A stretch of DNA of 64,000 nt from contig JAEUWY010000002.1 of NCBI GenBank assembly GCA_022059125.1, positions 3,906,001-3,970,000 of the forward strand, in the 5' to 3' direction. The DNA comes from Corynespora cassiicola (taxonomy: Eukaryota; Ascomycota; Dothideomycetes; Pleosporales; Corynesporascaceae). The notes beneath the pieces were generated by a model. That model worked only from the letters and a program-made list of their open reading frames with translations, searched no databases and was not told the origin of the DNA. Positions 23,948-36,046 of the stretch are shown here, in pieces; position 1 is the first letter of the stretch, and the number at the start of each line of letters is the position of its first letter. The position numbers were made by a program, and so were the translations under genes.

Positions 23948-25517
23948 ATGTTGTCCAAGCTGCGCGCCGTCCGCACTCCCGTCGCCCGCGTCGCCGCGCA
24001 GGTGCGCACTGCAGCTACGCAGGCCGAGAAGCGCGAGGGCGACATTTCGGATGCCTTTGCCTCCTTGTCAGGGCAGAATTTCGTGCCGCTCGCGCCAGAG
24101 TACGCTGACCTCAAAAGTCGCCTGATCAGCGGGCGCGAAGGCGAAGTACGAGTATCTTGGGAACGACTACTCCGGCACTTGCGGGAAGAGATTCCGCTCA
24201 TTGTGGAGCGCGGGTCAGCCGTGATTCCAGAAATCGACTTTGGCCATCTTGACAACCCCCCCGCCCAATTCAACCAGGAGCTGCGCAAGAGGGGCGTCGC
24301 CATTGTGCGGGGAGTCGTTCCCGAGCAAGAGGCGCTGCAATGGAAGGCCGATCTGAAGGATTACATTAAGCAGAACCCCCAGACAAGAGGTACGCGCCGC
24401 CCATGAGGAGCTCGAGACTCGGTGACTGACTTGTTGTCATGCAGCATTCCCCCCTGAGAATCCTCAAGTGTTCGAGCTGTACTGGTCACGGACCCAGCTT
24501 CGCGCTCGCGCGCATCCCAACCTGCTCAAGACGAGCAGGTTTCTCATGTCCTACTGGCACACTGCCGATCCAGATGCAAGAGTAGCGACTCAACATCCCA
24601 TCAGTTATGCCGACCGCCTCCGCATGCGTCTGCCCGGAGATTCCAGGTTTGCACTGGGCCCGCATGTCGACGGCGGGAGCGTAGAACGTTGGGACGAGAG
24701 GGGCTATGGCCGGGGCAAAGTCTACGACGACGTTTGGCGAGGAGAATGGGAGAAGTTTGATCCATGGGAGGCCAGCTGCAGGCTTCCCGTCAAGGCCGAC
24801 CTTCACAACGGCGTGGGTGCCTGTTCAGCATTCCGCATGTTCCAGGGATGGCTCTCGCTCAGTACAACAGGGCCGTTTGAGGGTACCCTCATGGTAAATC
24901 CCCTTCTGGCAAAGGCAACGGCCTATTACCTCCTGCGACCCTTCTTCTCTCCGCGTCGGGGCGTTGCTCGGGGCGCGCAGACGACGTCCGAGGCCCTATC
25001 CAATTCCGCCGACTTCCTGGCTTCAGACAACTGGGCGATGGATTCGACGCCGTCTTCGTGGGTCCAAGGCGCCACCCCAGGACATGGACAGGAGCTATCC
25101 CACCTCCTGCACCCCCACCTGAACCTCCAAAAGTCCATGATTCACGTTCCAACGGTGCGGCCCGGAGACTACGTCGCCTGGCATTGTGATACCATCCATG
25201 CCGTGGACAAGACGCATGCCGGCAAGTTCGACTCGAGCGTCCTGTACATTCCCACCTGCCCCATGACCGAGGATAATGCCGAGTACCTGGCGCGTCAGAG
25301 GGCCAAGTTTGTCGCGGGGACCCCGAGCCCGGATTTCGGGGGCGGAGTCGGTGAGAGTGAGCACGTCGGGCGCGTCAAGGTCGAAGACATGGAGAGCCTG
25401 GTCGGGGTAGAGGGCTGTCGAGCAATGGGCCTTGTACCGTGGGATGCCGATGGGAAGGGCCTCGCGCCCGGCGAGCGCGCGGTGCTGAACAGGGCGAACA
25501 AGGTCCTGGGTTTCTGA
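23948..25517 (+). CDS. DUF1479 protein, probable Fe(II)-dependent oxygenase fold, possible mitochondrial targeting
   Basis: Two exons, 23948-24389 and 24445-25517, with a 55-nt intron (GTACGC donor, GTGACTGAC branch region, TGCAG acceptor), give 504 residues. The join gives TRAFPPENPQVFELYWS, a continuous family motif. The family (DUF1479; YbiU in Escherichia coli) has the cupin-like fold of 2-oxoglutarate oxygenases. Visible metal-ligand candidates are H221-x-D223 (GPHVDGG) and a distal His at 394 or 398 (WHCDTIHAVDK). The N-terminal 30 residues (MLSKLRAVRTPVARVAAQVR) are rich in Arg, Ala and Val without acidic residues, a likely mitochondrial presequence. The substrate is not known for any member that I can name. 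Fungal copies are often next to metabolic genes; here the neighbour is a GH1 glucosidase, but I see no direct link. Confidence 0.85.
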
Positions 25518-26560
25518 GCCGGTACCGGTCGGCGGTTGCACGAAACGAAACGGGGCGGGACGAGGCGTGTATAGTAGACCGGGTCGTTCGATGGTCGAGG
25601 TTGGCGGAGATCGAGCGTCGTCCGAGTCGGAGTCGCATCACGTTTTCGACCAGACACAAATGCGAACGTCCTTTTTTTTGTAATCCTCCACCATCCAATT
25701 TGGCCCTTGTCCATCCTCATTTCAAGTCAAGGCATATTCAACCTTGGATCATTTGACGCGGTCTCGGCCCAGCCGCCCGCCCCTATTTTCATCAAGTGTA
25801 GCTAGGTAGCCCGTGGAAAAACTTCCCCTTTGGGCAACTCTTCATAAAGCGTAGGACCCTGCCTGTGAACAAACCCGCCGTTTGTGCATCTTCGCCGCCA
25901 GAGGTTCGCCGCCAGAGAACGCCTGCCTAATGCGGAAGGTAAACGTGCATGAGTGTGGATTGCCGTCGCGAGCGGCTCCCGCGTGTCCCACGTGTTTCGC
26001 GCATCCGGCATATCCCTCACAACGTGTCGCCCATTGTTCAGGCGTCGCTGCCAAGCAAGGTCTAGAGCCTCTGCCTGATTGAAATCAGGCCATGTTGGCG
26101 ACTGGTTATGTTGTCGTTGCAACACAATGGTGTTGGCGCTGGCATTGGCTTAGGTTCTAGGCTGCACTGCCCACCTGGGCGGAGGGCGTGGGGAGGGGCG
26201 TCCCTTCGCCATCATCGGCCGCTACTATATCAGGGTCCCGCGGTACAATGGCCCGACGTGCTGCCCGGCTCTGCCCGGGTTACATTAGTTGGTAACGACG
26301 TTTCTATATGTGATGTACCTTTCGGCCATTCTTTTTCCTTTACAGCATCTTCCTTGTCGCCAGGGCTAGCTGGCTGGCGTGATGTAGGGATTGAAACGCA
26401 GAGGCATTTTTACACGACGGCATCATAAAACCGTGGCTCTGGAGTACATGACAAAGATACAAGGTGATCATTGCAATTTCTAGTTGTTGAGACTATGCGA
26501 GCACCAAGAGCGGGGCGTGTAGTCGTGTAGCTATGGCTGGACCTTGTAGCCGCACGTTCA
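25518..26560. other. Intergenic region between convergent genes, about 1 kb
   Basis: 3' flanks of the DUF1479 gene (+) and the helicase-AAA gene (-). No gene, repeat or structure is identified. Confidence 0.6.
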
Positions 26561-29500
26561 CTACAACCCCAAAGCGCTATCCGGGAGCCAATGCGACCCA
26601 CCAGCGCATCTGTACCCACCGCTCTGCTTGATCCATGAATATCCCACAGGACACCGGCCCATCCCTCGCAGCCTCTTCTGAACTTGCCTTTCTTCCTCTC
26701 TTAGCTTTTCCATTGCCGCGCGTCGCTCCTCGTTCTTTCTGCGCTCAAGCTCGGCCTGCACTCTTTGCGCTTCACGCTGGCGCCTCTCTTCTTCATCTGC
26801 GGCTGCTTTTTCGGCTTTTTTGAGATCCTCCAATCTTCGTTCTTCCCGTGCGGCTTCATCCAATTCCCGGCGGTATTCCCTCTCTCGTGCTATCATTGCT
26901 CTCTTATCACGCTCTAACTGCTCCCATTCCTCGTCTGACACCCCGGGGTCTCTCTTGGCCCTGAGAATCGATTCTAAACCATCCTTATCAGATTCTGAAT
27001 CCTCTTCATCCGGTAAAGGGGGTTTGGCCTTCTTCTCCTCGCTTTTCTTTGGTGGTGGTGCCACTTTCTTTGAAGTGCTAGGAGGAGGTCTGGCGTTTGG
27101 CGGTTCGGGATTCAGGGTCTGCATCGGTTGCTGCCGACGACTGGGCCCAAAACGTAAACTTCCAACTGCTGAATTTCTACTGGAGCGCTCTGATATCATA
27201 GCTTGCATTGTGTTGATAATCAAGTCCTCAGTGACAGTTAGTTTTGTGATCGGCGGAGTAGCTTCGGACATCGTGGCATGGAATATATTCTTTGCAATCT
27301 GATTCACGTCTCGTGCATTTGCCCAGCCACTTAGCCTGAAAAGCTGCTCAAAACGGTCCAGGATATTGCGTCTGATGTCGACAGATGGCGACTGAAGAAC
27401 AGAGAGATCCAATGGAGCCGCATTGTTCCTTGCCAAAGAGTTGGTCAACAATTGTAAGCAAGTTTCTGCGTCCATTGGCTTGAAGATGACGGTCTCAGGG
27501 AAGCGACTTGTCAGACCGGGATTTACGCCCATGAGACGATCCATGTCCTTGTCGTATCCAGCTAGGATGACAATTAGTTTCTGCGCAAACCTGGGTTTCG
27601 TCAGACAGTCAACCAGCTCATCCATTGCTTCCGTAGCGAAGAGGCCTTCTGCAAGGCGATACGCTTCGTCGATGAAGAGAACCTTGCCGAGCGCTTTTCC
27701 CAGGAGTTCCTGGACCTTTGGCCCTGTCTGCCCCACATACTGGCCGATCATGTCGGTCGCAGAGCACTCAACGACTTTGGCATTAGCCAAGAAACCCATG
27801 TCATAATAAACTTTACCCATCTTCTGGGCCGTCGTGGTTTTACCAGTGCCTAACCTTGGTTAGCTCTTTCATGCAAAGAAAGCGAAATCCCTCACCTGGA
27901 GGTCCCTTGAAGAGAAAATTGAATGGTATCTGCTCTCGAGGGTCCATGCCAAGAGATTTCATGTTGGCTGCAGTGGTCTGATATTTTTGAAGCTGCTTTA
28001 CTAGGTCTTCACATCCAAAGACACCTTGGAATAATTCGGGCAGTCTCGTGGCTGCGCGTTGTCCTCTATCAAAGTCCGGGTCAAAATCAATGGCCTCAAA
28101 CGTGTCCCGATGGCTGGATTTGCCCGACGAAAAGTGTTTCTGGTGCTGAGCCTTCGCCTTGTCTAGTATGATGTCTACCTCACCAGCGTTGCCAAAGTTT
28201 GGCTGGTTACGCGCGCGCTGGAGCATCTCGATTGCAGCCCGCTTCGCTTGGTCGGTGGCTTTGAAACCAGTATCTTTGAGCTTCATTTCTAGTATCTGAC
28301 GGAGTTCCGAGTCGGTGAAATCCTCAAAGATGAATGCGGAATCGAGCGGGAAGCGACGAGAAAGGCCTGGATTCACGTCTCGGAACATTTCCTCCATCTG
28401 GTCCTTGTAACCCAGGAGCAAGACGCATCGGTCCTCGCCCGGGGTACTCTGAACTTCGGCAACGATTGTGTCTATCACGGCAGTCTTGTAGGAATCAGCC
28501 GTTGAACCCCCGCTCTTAGTCGAGAGCATGTATGCCTCATCAATCACTAACACCTTGCCCACTGTTGATGCCAAGATTGCTTTTGTATTGGCTTCTGAGC
28601 TCCCGATGTGTTGACCGATGAAGTCGGCTGGATTCTTGACCACCACTAGCACCGGTCAGACGCAGTGGAGATGAAAGGGGCGCAGGACCTACCTTCGCCA
28701 TTCGAGAGCACGCCAATATCCGCTAGAATTCGGCCGTATAGCTTAGCGATAGAAGTCTTACCTGTACCGGGTGAACCGAGGAAGCACCGATTCAATGAGT
28801 AGCTGATGAGTGGCTTTTCTTCTAGCTCTCGGTGATAATTATGCTGAAGCGTGTCCAGAAGGATCTGGACCGAATCCTTGATAGTCTTCAACCCGATCAT
28901 CTGCTGCAGCTTCTTCCATGCAGCGTTGTGTTTCAGGACGGCAGAAGGCTCCGACCCAATGAGGTCCTCCTTGGCGAGCAAAAAGTCGTCTGGTGTCGTT
29001 CCAGAGCGTCGCTGCCGACGAAGCCGCTTCGCTTGACGCTCCGTGATCTGCGATATCTTATTTTGGACTTCTCGCGCGTTTCCAAAACCATTGCGGCCGC
29101 GTCCACTCCCTATGCGGCGAGCCACGATGCGGACGTAGAGTCCCTTAATTCCGCCTTCGATGTTCATGTTGCCCTTGTACCTCTTGTTGATGTATTGGCA
29201 AAAGATGCGCTGCAGCTCCTTATCCGTGTAGTCCTCAAACTCCATAGTGATTGGAATCCTACTAGGAATTCCAGGGTTGTGCGCAAAAAACGTCTCCATC
29301 TGCTTGTGGTAGCCAGCCATGACGAAGACGATCTTGCCTGTCAGATTCTCAATCTCTGCCAGCAGGAAATCCAACACTGCCCCTCCGCCCATACTGTTGC
29401 CTGAAACGAGCTGGTAGGCCTCGTCTATGAAGAAGACGCCGCCGCCTTCCTGTAGGATCTTGTCAATATGGGTCTTGCAGCCGTTGACGCCTTCGTTGGC

Positions 29501-32500
29501 CAGTGCAGACCCAGTAGTCTCGACAAAGTGATCACCAGGGAGTGCGCCTACGCGCATCAGGAACCTCGCGTAGAGACGGGCCACTGTTGTTTTACCTGCG
29601 TGATGTGAGCTGCAGCCCGCGCATCTCAATCATAACACTTTCTCACCAGTTCCGGGGTTTCCGAGCAATGCGGCACCGAAGCGCTCCCCCGTGAGCGCCA
29701 CATTCTGTCGAACAGCAGTGTCCACTTTGGATTTGATATCCAGGAACTTTTGTTTGACTGCTTCAAGCCCTATACGCATCGTCAGAGGTGATTAAGGAGC
29801 CGTATATAGTACCACAAACCTATCATGTCCATCAATGCGTCAATGGCATCATTATCTGCGCCCACATACGTCTTTTGCCAATCCCATTCGCCTTGCGCTC
29901 CGCTTTGATCGTCCTCGCTCTCACCGCCAGAAGAAGAATCATCGTCCGAGTGGCGGTTGCCATTGCTGCCCGATGGTCCCGCTTGGGGAGCTGTGCCTTG
30001 GGCTGCGTTTTGGGCTTGTTGCGTATCTCGGCTGGCCATCAAGGGGTCAGACTGCGCTTGATTTTGCTCCTTCTGGGATGGCGATCGCGCATGACTGGAC
30101 TTGGGTTTGGCGGCTGAACCAAAATTCTGGACTCTGTCCTTCAGACTGTCAAGATCTTTGACCTTTTGCGCAAGGGCATCCTCTCGCTCCTTGTCGTCAA
30201 CCTGATTCTGCCAAAGGCGTCGTTGATACTCAAACTCCTCCTGCACTTGGGCAAGCTTTACAGAATATGCTCGTTGCCGCTCTTGTCGCTCCTCGTCAAG
30301 CTTGAGGTCACGCTGGCGCTTTCTTTCCCTCTCACGAGCCTCTTGCTGGCATTTTGGGCATGTTTTGATCTTGTTATGGCACCTTCTCGAGGTTTTGTGT
30401 CCCAGGGGGCATTTTTCTTCGACCAAAGTCGTGCATTTCATTTTGGAATGGTCCTGAAGCTGATGGCAGCTGTGTGGACAAGGATGAACTTGGCAATTCA
30501 GCAATTTCCCGCTGTCGTTGATCAACGTCATGAATCAAGAATTTCATCTAATAGCACTTACCAAGGTTCACTGCAGCCGCCGTCTGGTGATGTGGTGTCA
30601 AACTGCCCTGCCTCCGTGATGAGTGCCAGTCTGTCTGGATGCTGTTCGCACTTGATGGGAAAGCCATTGTAGATGTGTCCAGCCTTTTGCAATTGAGCCA
30701 TGAGTGGTGCCCAGACGTCTTTTCCTTTGCGGCTCTTCAAAAAAGTCTCTGCGTTCCCCACGATTATTAAAGCATTCCTCGCTCGGGAAAGCAGCACGTT
30801 CACACGCTGCGGAGAGGACATGAACCCGATGTCGCCCACGTCATTGCTTCGGGTCAGTGACGCTATGACAATATCACTTTCTTCACCTTGGTAGTTATCT
30901 GCATGACAGTCAGCATGGATTGCGTACAGTCCCCTCCCCCCGATTCAGGTGTCTAGCGTGATACAAAAATATACAGCGATGTAAGTTGGTTATGGAGTCA
31001 ACACAGCTTTGATTAGCTGTAAGAGTCCGTCGGACATCTGAGCAGGGGAGGGGAGGGGCAACTTGTAAGCCCGAGAATTACTTGCCTATTGTCGAGATTC
31101 GAATCCTGCGCTTTGCAACATTGGCACTTGCTGGCGTGAGCAAGCCGGCGCGGATTAACTCGAACGAATCCAAATCGTTGAGAATAGGGTCGTTATCTTT
31201 TCCGAGAGTTTTGAGAAGGAGATACAGCTGGCCGAGATATGGAGTCAAGATGACGATATCATCCGTACCATATCCCTGTTGTGCTAAGTATCGCAAAGAC
31301 TTCAAGACCATGTCTACTTCATACTGATTTTCTTTACTAGATTTTGCACCCTCATCGCGTCGATCTGCAATTTTGCTGGCGTTGAGTTCGGGGTGGTTGT
31401 GCGAAACAAAAATGACGCTGTCTTGGAATCCGCGCATGGCAGGCCTGTCCTTTGTGTTTGGCGCGTCTTCCAATTCTGGGTATGTTAAGCCTCGGACCAG
31501 TGATGATATCTCTGGACGCATCCTGTGCTGCCGAATGAGGGTGGTATGCGGTACGCCGGCAAGTACAAGTCTCTCGAACATTGACTGATTCCTATGTATA
31601 TGTCAGCATCGTGCCGGCTGCCTAAGATGCAGATACCCACAGATTGTATCCGTCCCCTTTTTCAATAGTCAGGCCATAGTTGTTCACTTTGGGTCGGAGC
31701 TGCTTATGGTCACCAATGAGGACGAGTTGTTTGGTCTGCGGTGTCATGGCGGTGAGGATGTGGCTTTCTAGAATCTCACCAGCCTCTTCAACCAACACGA
31801 TTCCTGGAGACAATTTCTTGAACTCTTCTGTCATCATCGCAGCTGCTGTCGTCGTGCACCCGATTATTCGCCTTTGTCCCATGATGTGACAGGTTTTTTG
31901 CCGGTACAGTTGTCGCTGTCTCTCCTGGGACAGGTCATACTTTTGCATTAGATGGCCCACTTCTACAGTCTGTTCCTCTACCAGTTCCTTTGTCCATTTC
32001 TGAAGGAGAGTGATACGACCGGGGTTATCAATCGACCACACATTGGGCTCAAGCTGCACTACGCCGCTCAGTACGCCTGCATCCTGCCCAGAGGCCCACC
32101 TGTTGAGCAGATAAGTGTTGTTGATTGCCTTTCCATCCTCACCGATGATGATAAATCCGTCAGATGACTCGGGGACTTCAAATGCGTCAAAAAACTCCGA
32201 GTCCTCAGAAAACTCCAAGTACTCGAGCAAACTCTGTTCGTTAATGCGAGACATCTGAAACTTGGAGACCTTTTTCTTCAACAAAGTAAGGTAGCTCTCT
32301 GACTCTTGCTTTTCATTGTCGATGATGTGGTATGTTTGAGAGCTCATTTTGTAAGTACTTCGCTGCTCAGAGAGACTCATATGTTTGGTATTGGGGCTGA
32401 ATTTGCTACCCAGTCGGAGTATGGCTGTTGAGGGTATACCTACGCCTGTCAAGTCGACGAGAAATTGATCTAATGCGTGATTGGTGTATGTGAGCACCAA

Positions 32501-34091
32501 TATCGTCTCACTGGTGTGGTCATGAAGCACCTTTGCGATGAGAGCACCGATGAATGACTTGCCCGTGCCTACATCGAGGTCAGAGTTCTTGCTTTACAGT
32601 CCATGATGATGTCGTCATCATACCCGGAGGTCCCTGAATCAAGCTGACCCTCTTAGTCAACCCGCTCAACAGTGACTGAGTCTGATGATCGTCCAAATTG
32701 ACATTCTTGTCCATGCCCAAGACTTGCTGGAGATTCGAGCCTAGGTTTTTGCTTATATCCTCTATAGTCTTGGTTGGCTCGATACCTGACGCAACCTCAT
32801 GCATTTCAGGCCGCATGTCAAGTATTTGTTCCTGCAATGGCACATCAGTCATGCCCTGGAGAGTCTTGAGGATAGGTTCGTAGGCAAACACCGCCGTGTC
32901 CACCTGAACAAATTGGAAAGCCGATCCCAACTTGCTCGCCAAAAGGACTCGTCGAAAGGAAGGTTCGTCTGCGATACGTAAAATGAGAATGGGTGGTTCT
33001 GAAGCCAGCAAGTCTTCGTTTCGATCAACGCTCGCGAATGCGATGATGCTCACATCACTAACGACACAACCGAGCGATTGATGCTTCAAAACGTTTTTGT
33101 TATCCAGAAGAAACTTCTTTCGATCTTCCACGGTTTTGATATGTTGCAATTGTGGGATTCCGTCTTTGCCAAATAGCTTCACACAGCAGGGTGTGCGCTT
33201 CGTCCCCACGCCGCAATCGATGCCCCAGAATCTAAGGCCCGTGATCTTGACCTTGCGTCGTCCTTTCTTTTGGCCCACGGCGATTTGGAAATCATTGCGC
33301 AATTCGCCCAAAAGGTCCTCTCTCAGTAGGCGGAATTGGTTGTCAAGATGAACGAGGCCCCGAGCGTCTGGATCAATTGCCTCTATTGCATCCGACCTCC
33401 GATAGAATGGTCTCTCCGTCGATGCGAATTCATCCGTTGTGGGTAGAATCTTTATCTCACGAAAGTCGGCGAAGTCGTTGTCGTGTCGGCCGCCAGGGCT
33501 TGGCCCATCTCCGGCAGTTCCAGAGCCCGTGGCGTCGAGGATGTGCTTGATCTTTTGCCCGGCGGTCCTGACCTCTAGTATAGAGTGATTGATGAACGAC
33601 TCGTTGCCCGTAATGCGCTCGGCAACATCCCGCACATCAAGCAGTGCATCCGTGCGACAGCTGAAGACTTCGAGGAGCAGCCAGGCAAATGCCTGCGTGC
33701 CCTTTTCGGACAGGGCCCTGGCATGGTGGGCATTTACGAGGCTGTTCCAAAAACTTGGAGGCTGGACAATCTGTTCCAAGATGCGATGGAGGAATTGGCC
33801 GTTGTAAAGCTGCTTCAGAGCTGGGTCGGCGAGGTATTGAAGCGCCGAGGCAGCCATCCCGTTCAGAAAGTCGGGGTCGGCCCGAAAACGGAATGCCTTC
33901 GCGACCGCGGGGAGCCCGGCCTTGGCAGCAATCACGCATTCGACTGCTTTGCAGCTGTCTAGCTGCACGCACAAGGCTTCCAGGAATCGATGGGCGTCAG
34001 CGGGGCTCTTGAGATCGCGATGGCCGTGGATCACTCCGTGGAACACCTTAATCAACCCCGCATCTCGTTTTGACACAGCCTCGCTCGTCAT
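26561..34091 (-). CDS. NFX1/ZNFX1-like SF1 helicase fused to three CbxX/SpoVK-type AAA+ ATPase modules
   Basis: Nine exons on the minus strand: 34091-32624, 32568-31641, 31591-31086, 30898-30562, 30511-29820, 29769-29647, 29595-28693, 28645-27896, 27849-26561. They give 2331 residues. Introns are 46-55 nt except one of 187 nt with a GC donor. The first ATG after the in-frame TTG is used. Residues 1-480 are unassigned. About 485-1080 is an Upf1-like SF1 helicase: Walker A GPPGTGKS, motif II EEAGE, GDHKQLRP, RQHRMRP, DNYQGEES and LLSRARNA. About 1050-1135 is Cys/His-rich with NFX1-type spacing (CSEPCGKLLNC, CPLGHKTSRRC, CPKC), then a coiled coil. Three AAA+ modules follow, with Walker A near 1348, 1627 and 1900 and intact FIDEAY/VIDEAY Walker B motifs. 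The tail is a charged helix ending in a CPVGYSW/YRCAGGSHW block. Helicase relatives include animal ZNFX1 and fission yeast Hrr1 (RNA silencing). Function here is inferred only. Confidence 0.9.
30899..31085 (-). other. GC-AG intron in the helicase domain
   Basis: The donor is ATAG|GCAAGTAA and the acceptor ATGCAG, length 187 nt. Using GC at 31085-31084 joins STI to DNYQGEES, the invariant helicase motif V. The nearby GTAATT donor would lead to an immediate stop. This is a non-canonical but well-known intron class whose donor otherwise matches the consensus perfectly. Confidence 0.85.
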
Positions 34092-34560
34092 GGTCAAAGG
34101 GGATGGTGATGGTCAGCGTATCTACCAGAAAATGAGTATGGAAAGAGTTGGAACTTCATCTTCACGGCATGGAAACTCTTCGCTCTTGTATATCGAGCAG
34201 CATGGTTGCACAGCATATAACCACCCTTGCAAGAGTGGGCTGTGTAGACTGATTGGGCGATGAACGTGGGGTTTATGCGGCAAAGCATGAAGCGCCCGCT
34301 GCCTACGGTCCTTGCTATGCGTTGCACCCACAGGGACCTATCAATTCCATGTTGTGCCACAACCTATACGAATACCGCCACGTCCACCCCGCTCAGCCTC
34401 TGCAGAATCAGGCATCAAGGCTCGCTCTGCCTCACCGGTCGTTTGCCAGCACTCTATATAGGCGCTTGCAAAACCGGTATACCGCTCTGGACCGACATCT
34501 CCTTCATTTCCCAAAACTCAAAGCAAGATCAGCGTGGAAACTTGGTTATCTTCAAGCATC
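34092..34560. promoter_or_regulatory. Bidirectional promoter, helicase-AAA gene / RAI1-like nuclease gene
   Basis: A 469-bp spacer lies between two ATGs pointing away from each other. A TCTATATAGG element with TATATA at 34455-34460 lies about 100 bases upstream of the nuclease ATG on the + strand. A weaker GATATAC on the other strand (about 34187-34193) lies about 100 bases upstream of the helicase ATG. The arrangement suggests co-regulation. Confidence 0.6.
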
Positions 34561-36046
34561 ATGTATCAGTCCTCGCCATCCAGCTGGAGAGGCCGAGGTG
34601 GATATGCTCCACGACGTGGACGTGGGGGTGCCCCTTTCCGTCCCGTTAGACGCGAGGTCCAGCCTGACCTTGGAAAACACCCACTTGGAAAACTATTGCA
34701 GACCATCAAACCTTCTGATCTACTCAGCGTCAACCTCCCCCTCGGCGACTCGTCCATTACTGACTGCAATGACATTGCCTCCTACAACTGGCTAAACAGT
34801 GCAACGCCTACCATTGTTGTTCCAGGTATGAACACCTGAAAGGCTCTACTACTATGCCTCACGAGAACCAGGCAGGCCTCCTCTCTGGACGCCACTACCC
34901 ACAAGCCAACAGCTCAAAGAAGACGCTGGCGAGTATTATCGGGACCCTAATGCTGCGCGAGCTCCTCAGTTTCCTATCGAACCGGCTGTGCGTGCCATCA
35001 TGACCTCGAATCCCAACTTTGAGACCTCTGAGGTTGATGTTTTTGCATGTGGCAGTACGCTGGGTAACCTCCTCCGATTCGTCCGGTCCATAGACAAGGC
35101 CTTTCGCTTCCACGTTCAGCTTGTCGGAAACACCGTATTCTTCATTCGAAAAGAGAATGACCCCAAAGAGCTCATACAAGGAGTACATGGATATGGACAC
35201 ACGTTCCCCGAGGCCTATGCTCCGTGGGAGCGTGATGTAAAAGACTCGGAAACCCACCAGCGTGTGGTGCAGTACACTCTCGGAGCACTCAAGTGTCTAG
35301 TGAGATTCGAATGTGATGGATACCTCAAAGACAAAACCGATCAAGCTACAGCGCCATCTCAGAAGCCAGGGGGCGGGAGCTCACTGACAGATGCTCTCGA
35401 TGCCATGATGAACATGGCCTCCTATACGCCTTCTACGACGACGCCTCTTCAGGTCAAGACCGGCGGTTCCAAAGTCCCTCAAGCATCCGTATTCGATCTA
35501 AAGACGCGTTCCGGTAAGTGGAAGAAGGAGTTCGATTTGGAGGATATCCTGCCTGTCCTATGGCTCAAACAGATACCCAACTTCATCCTCGCATACCACA
35601 ACGGCAGTGGGCGTTTTGAAAAGAAAGACATTAGCATCCGTGACTTGACAGACGAGCTCAAGCAATGGGAAGTAAGGAATCAAAGTACCATCACTATGCT
35701 CTGTACTTTGCTCAAGAAGATCATTGAGATTGCTCGAGCTGAGGACTTTGGCAAGCTGGACGTTTATAGTCCCAGAGCTGGCATGTTGGAGGTGAGAAAA
35801 CAGCACGGCGAAGGGGTTGAAGTACTACCTGATGCTTTACTTGCGCAATGGGCCAACGAAGGCGTCGAATGCCACGATGATGATGAGGAGGAGGAAGATG
35901 ATGATGATTATGGAGGCCATAGCCCTGGAGGCTTTTATGGTGGATATGGCTACCGCGGCCAATATGATTCGGATGATGAAGGTGATATGGATTTCACGGC
36001 ATGCTCTGTCGAAGAATGTGGTTACTGTGGCAAGTGCACGTACTAA
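34561..36046 (+). CDS. Divergent RAI1/DXO-like PD-(D/E)xK nuclease with RG-rich N-terminus
   Basis: Two exons, 34561-34825 and 34872-36046, with a 46-nt intron (GTATGA..CCAG), give 479 residues. Residues 8-32 are an Arg/Gly-rich segment (RGRGGYAPRRGRGG) typical of RNA binding. The core, about 90-340, follows the RAI1/DXO order: FACGSTLGNLLRF, then GYGHTFPEAY (E202), then LVRFECDGY (E235, D237), then VFDLKT (D297, K299), then a WLKQIPNFILAYHNGSG block matching the family's W-Q-fLvgip-iivGfRd segment. RAI1/DXO enzymes remove faulty 5' caps and degrade RNA; here the usual ELK Glu is Asp. The C-terminus has an acidic run, Gly/Tyr-rich repeats and a CxxxxCxxCxxC-like end. From memory, relatives are often mislabelled in databases as geranylgeranyl pyrophosphate synthetase; no prenyl-synthase DDxxD motif pair is present. 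It is divergent from the helicase-AAA gene. Confidence 0.7.

Noticed and set aside
29770..29819. A gene boundary between the helicase part and the AAA+ part
   Set aside because: A normal 50-nt intron with good signals keeps the frame, and no stop, promoter or spacer lies between the parts.
34561..36046. Geranylgeranyl pyrophosphate synthase identity often given to relatives of this protein
   Set aside because: No pair of DDxxD motifs and no prenyl-synthase helical pattern; the motif order fits RAI1/DXO instead.
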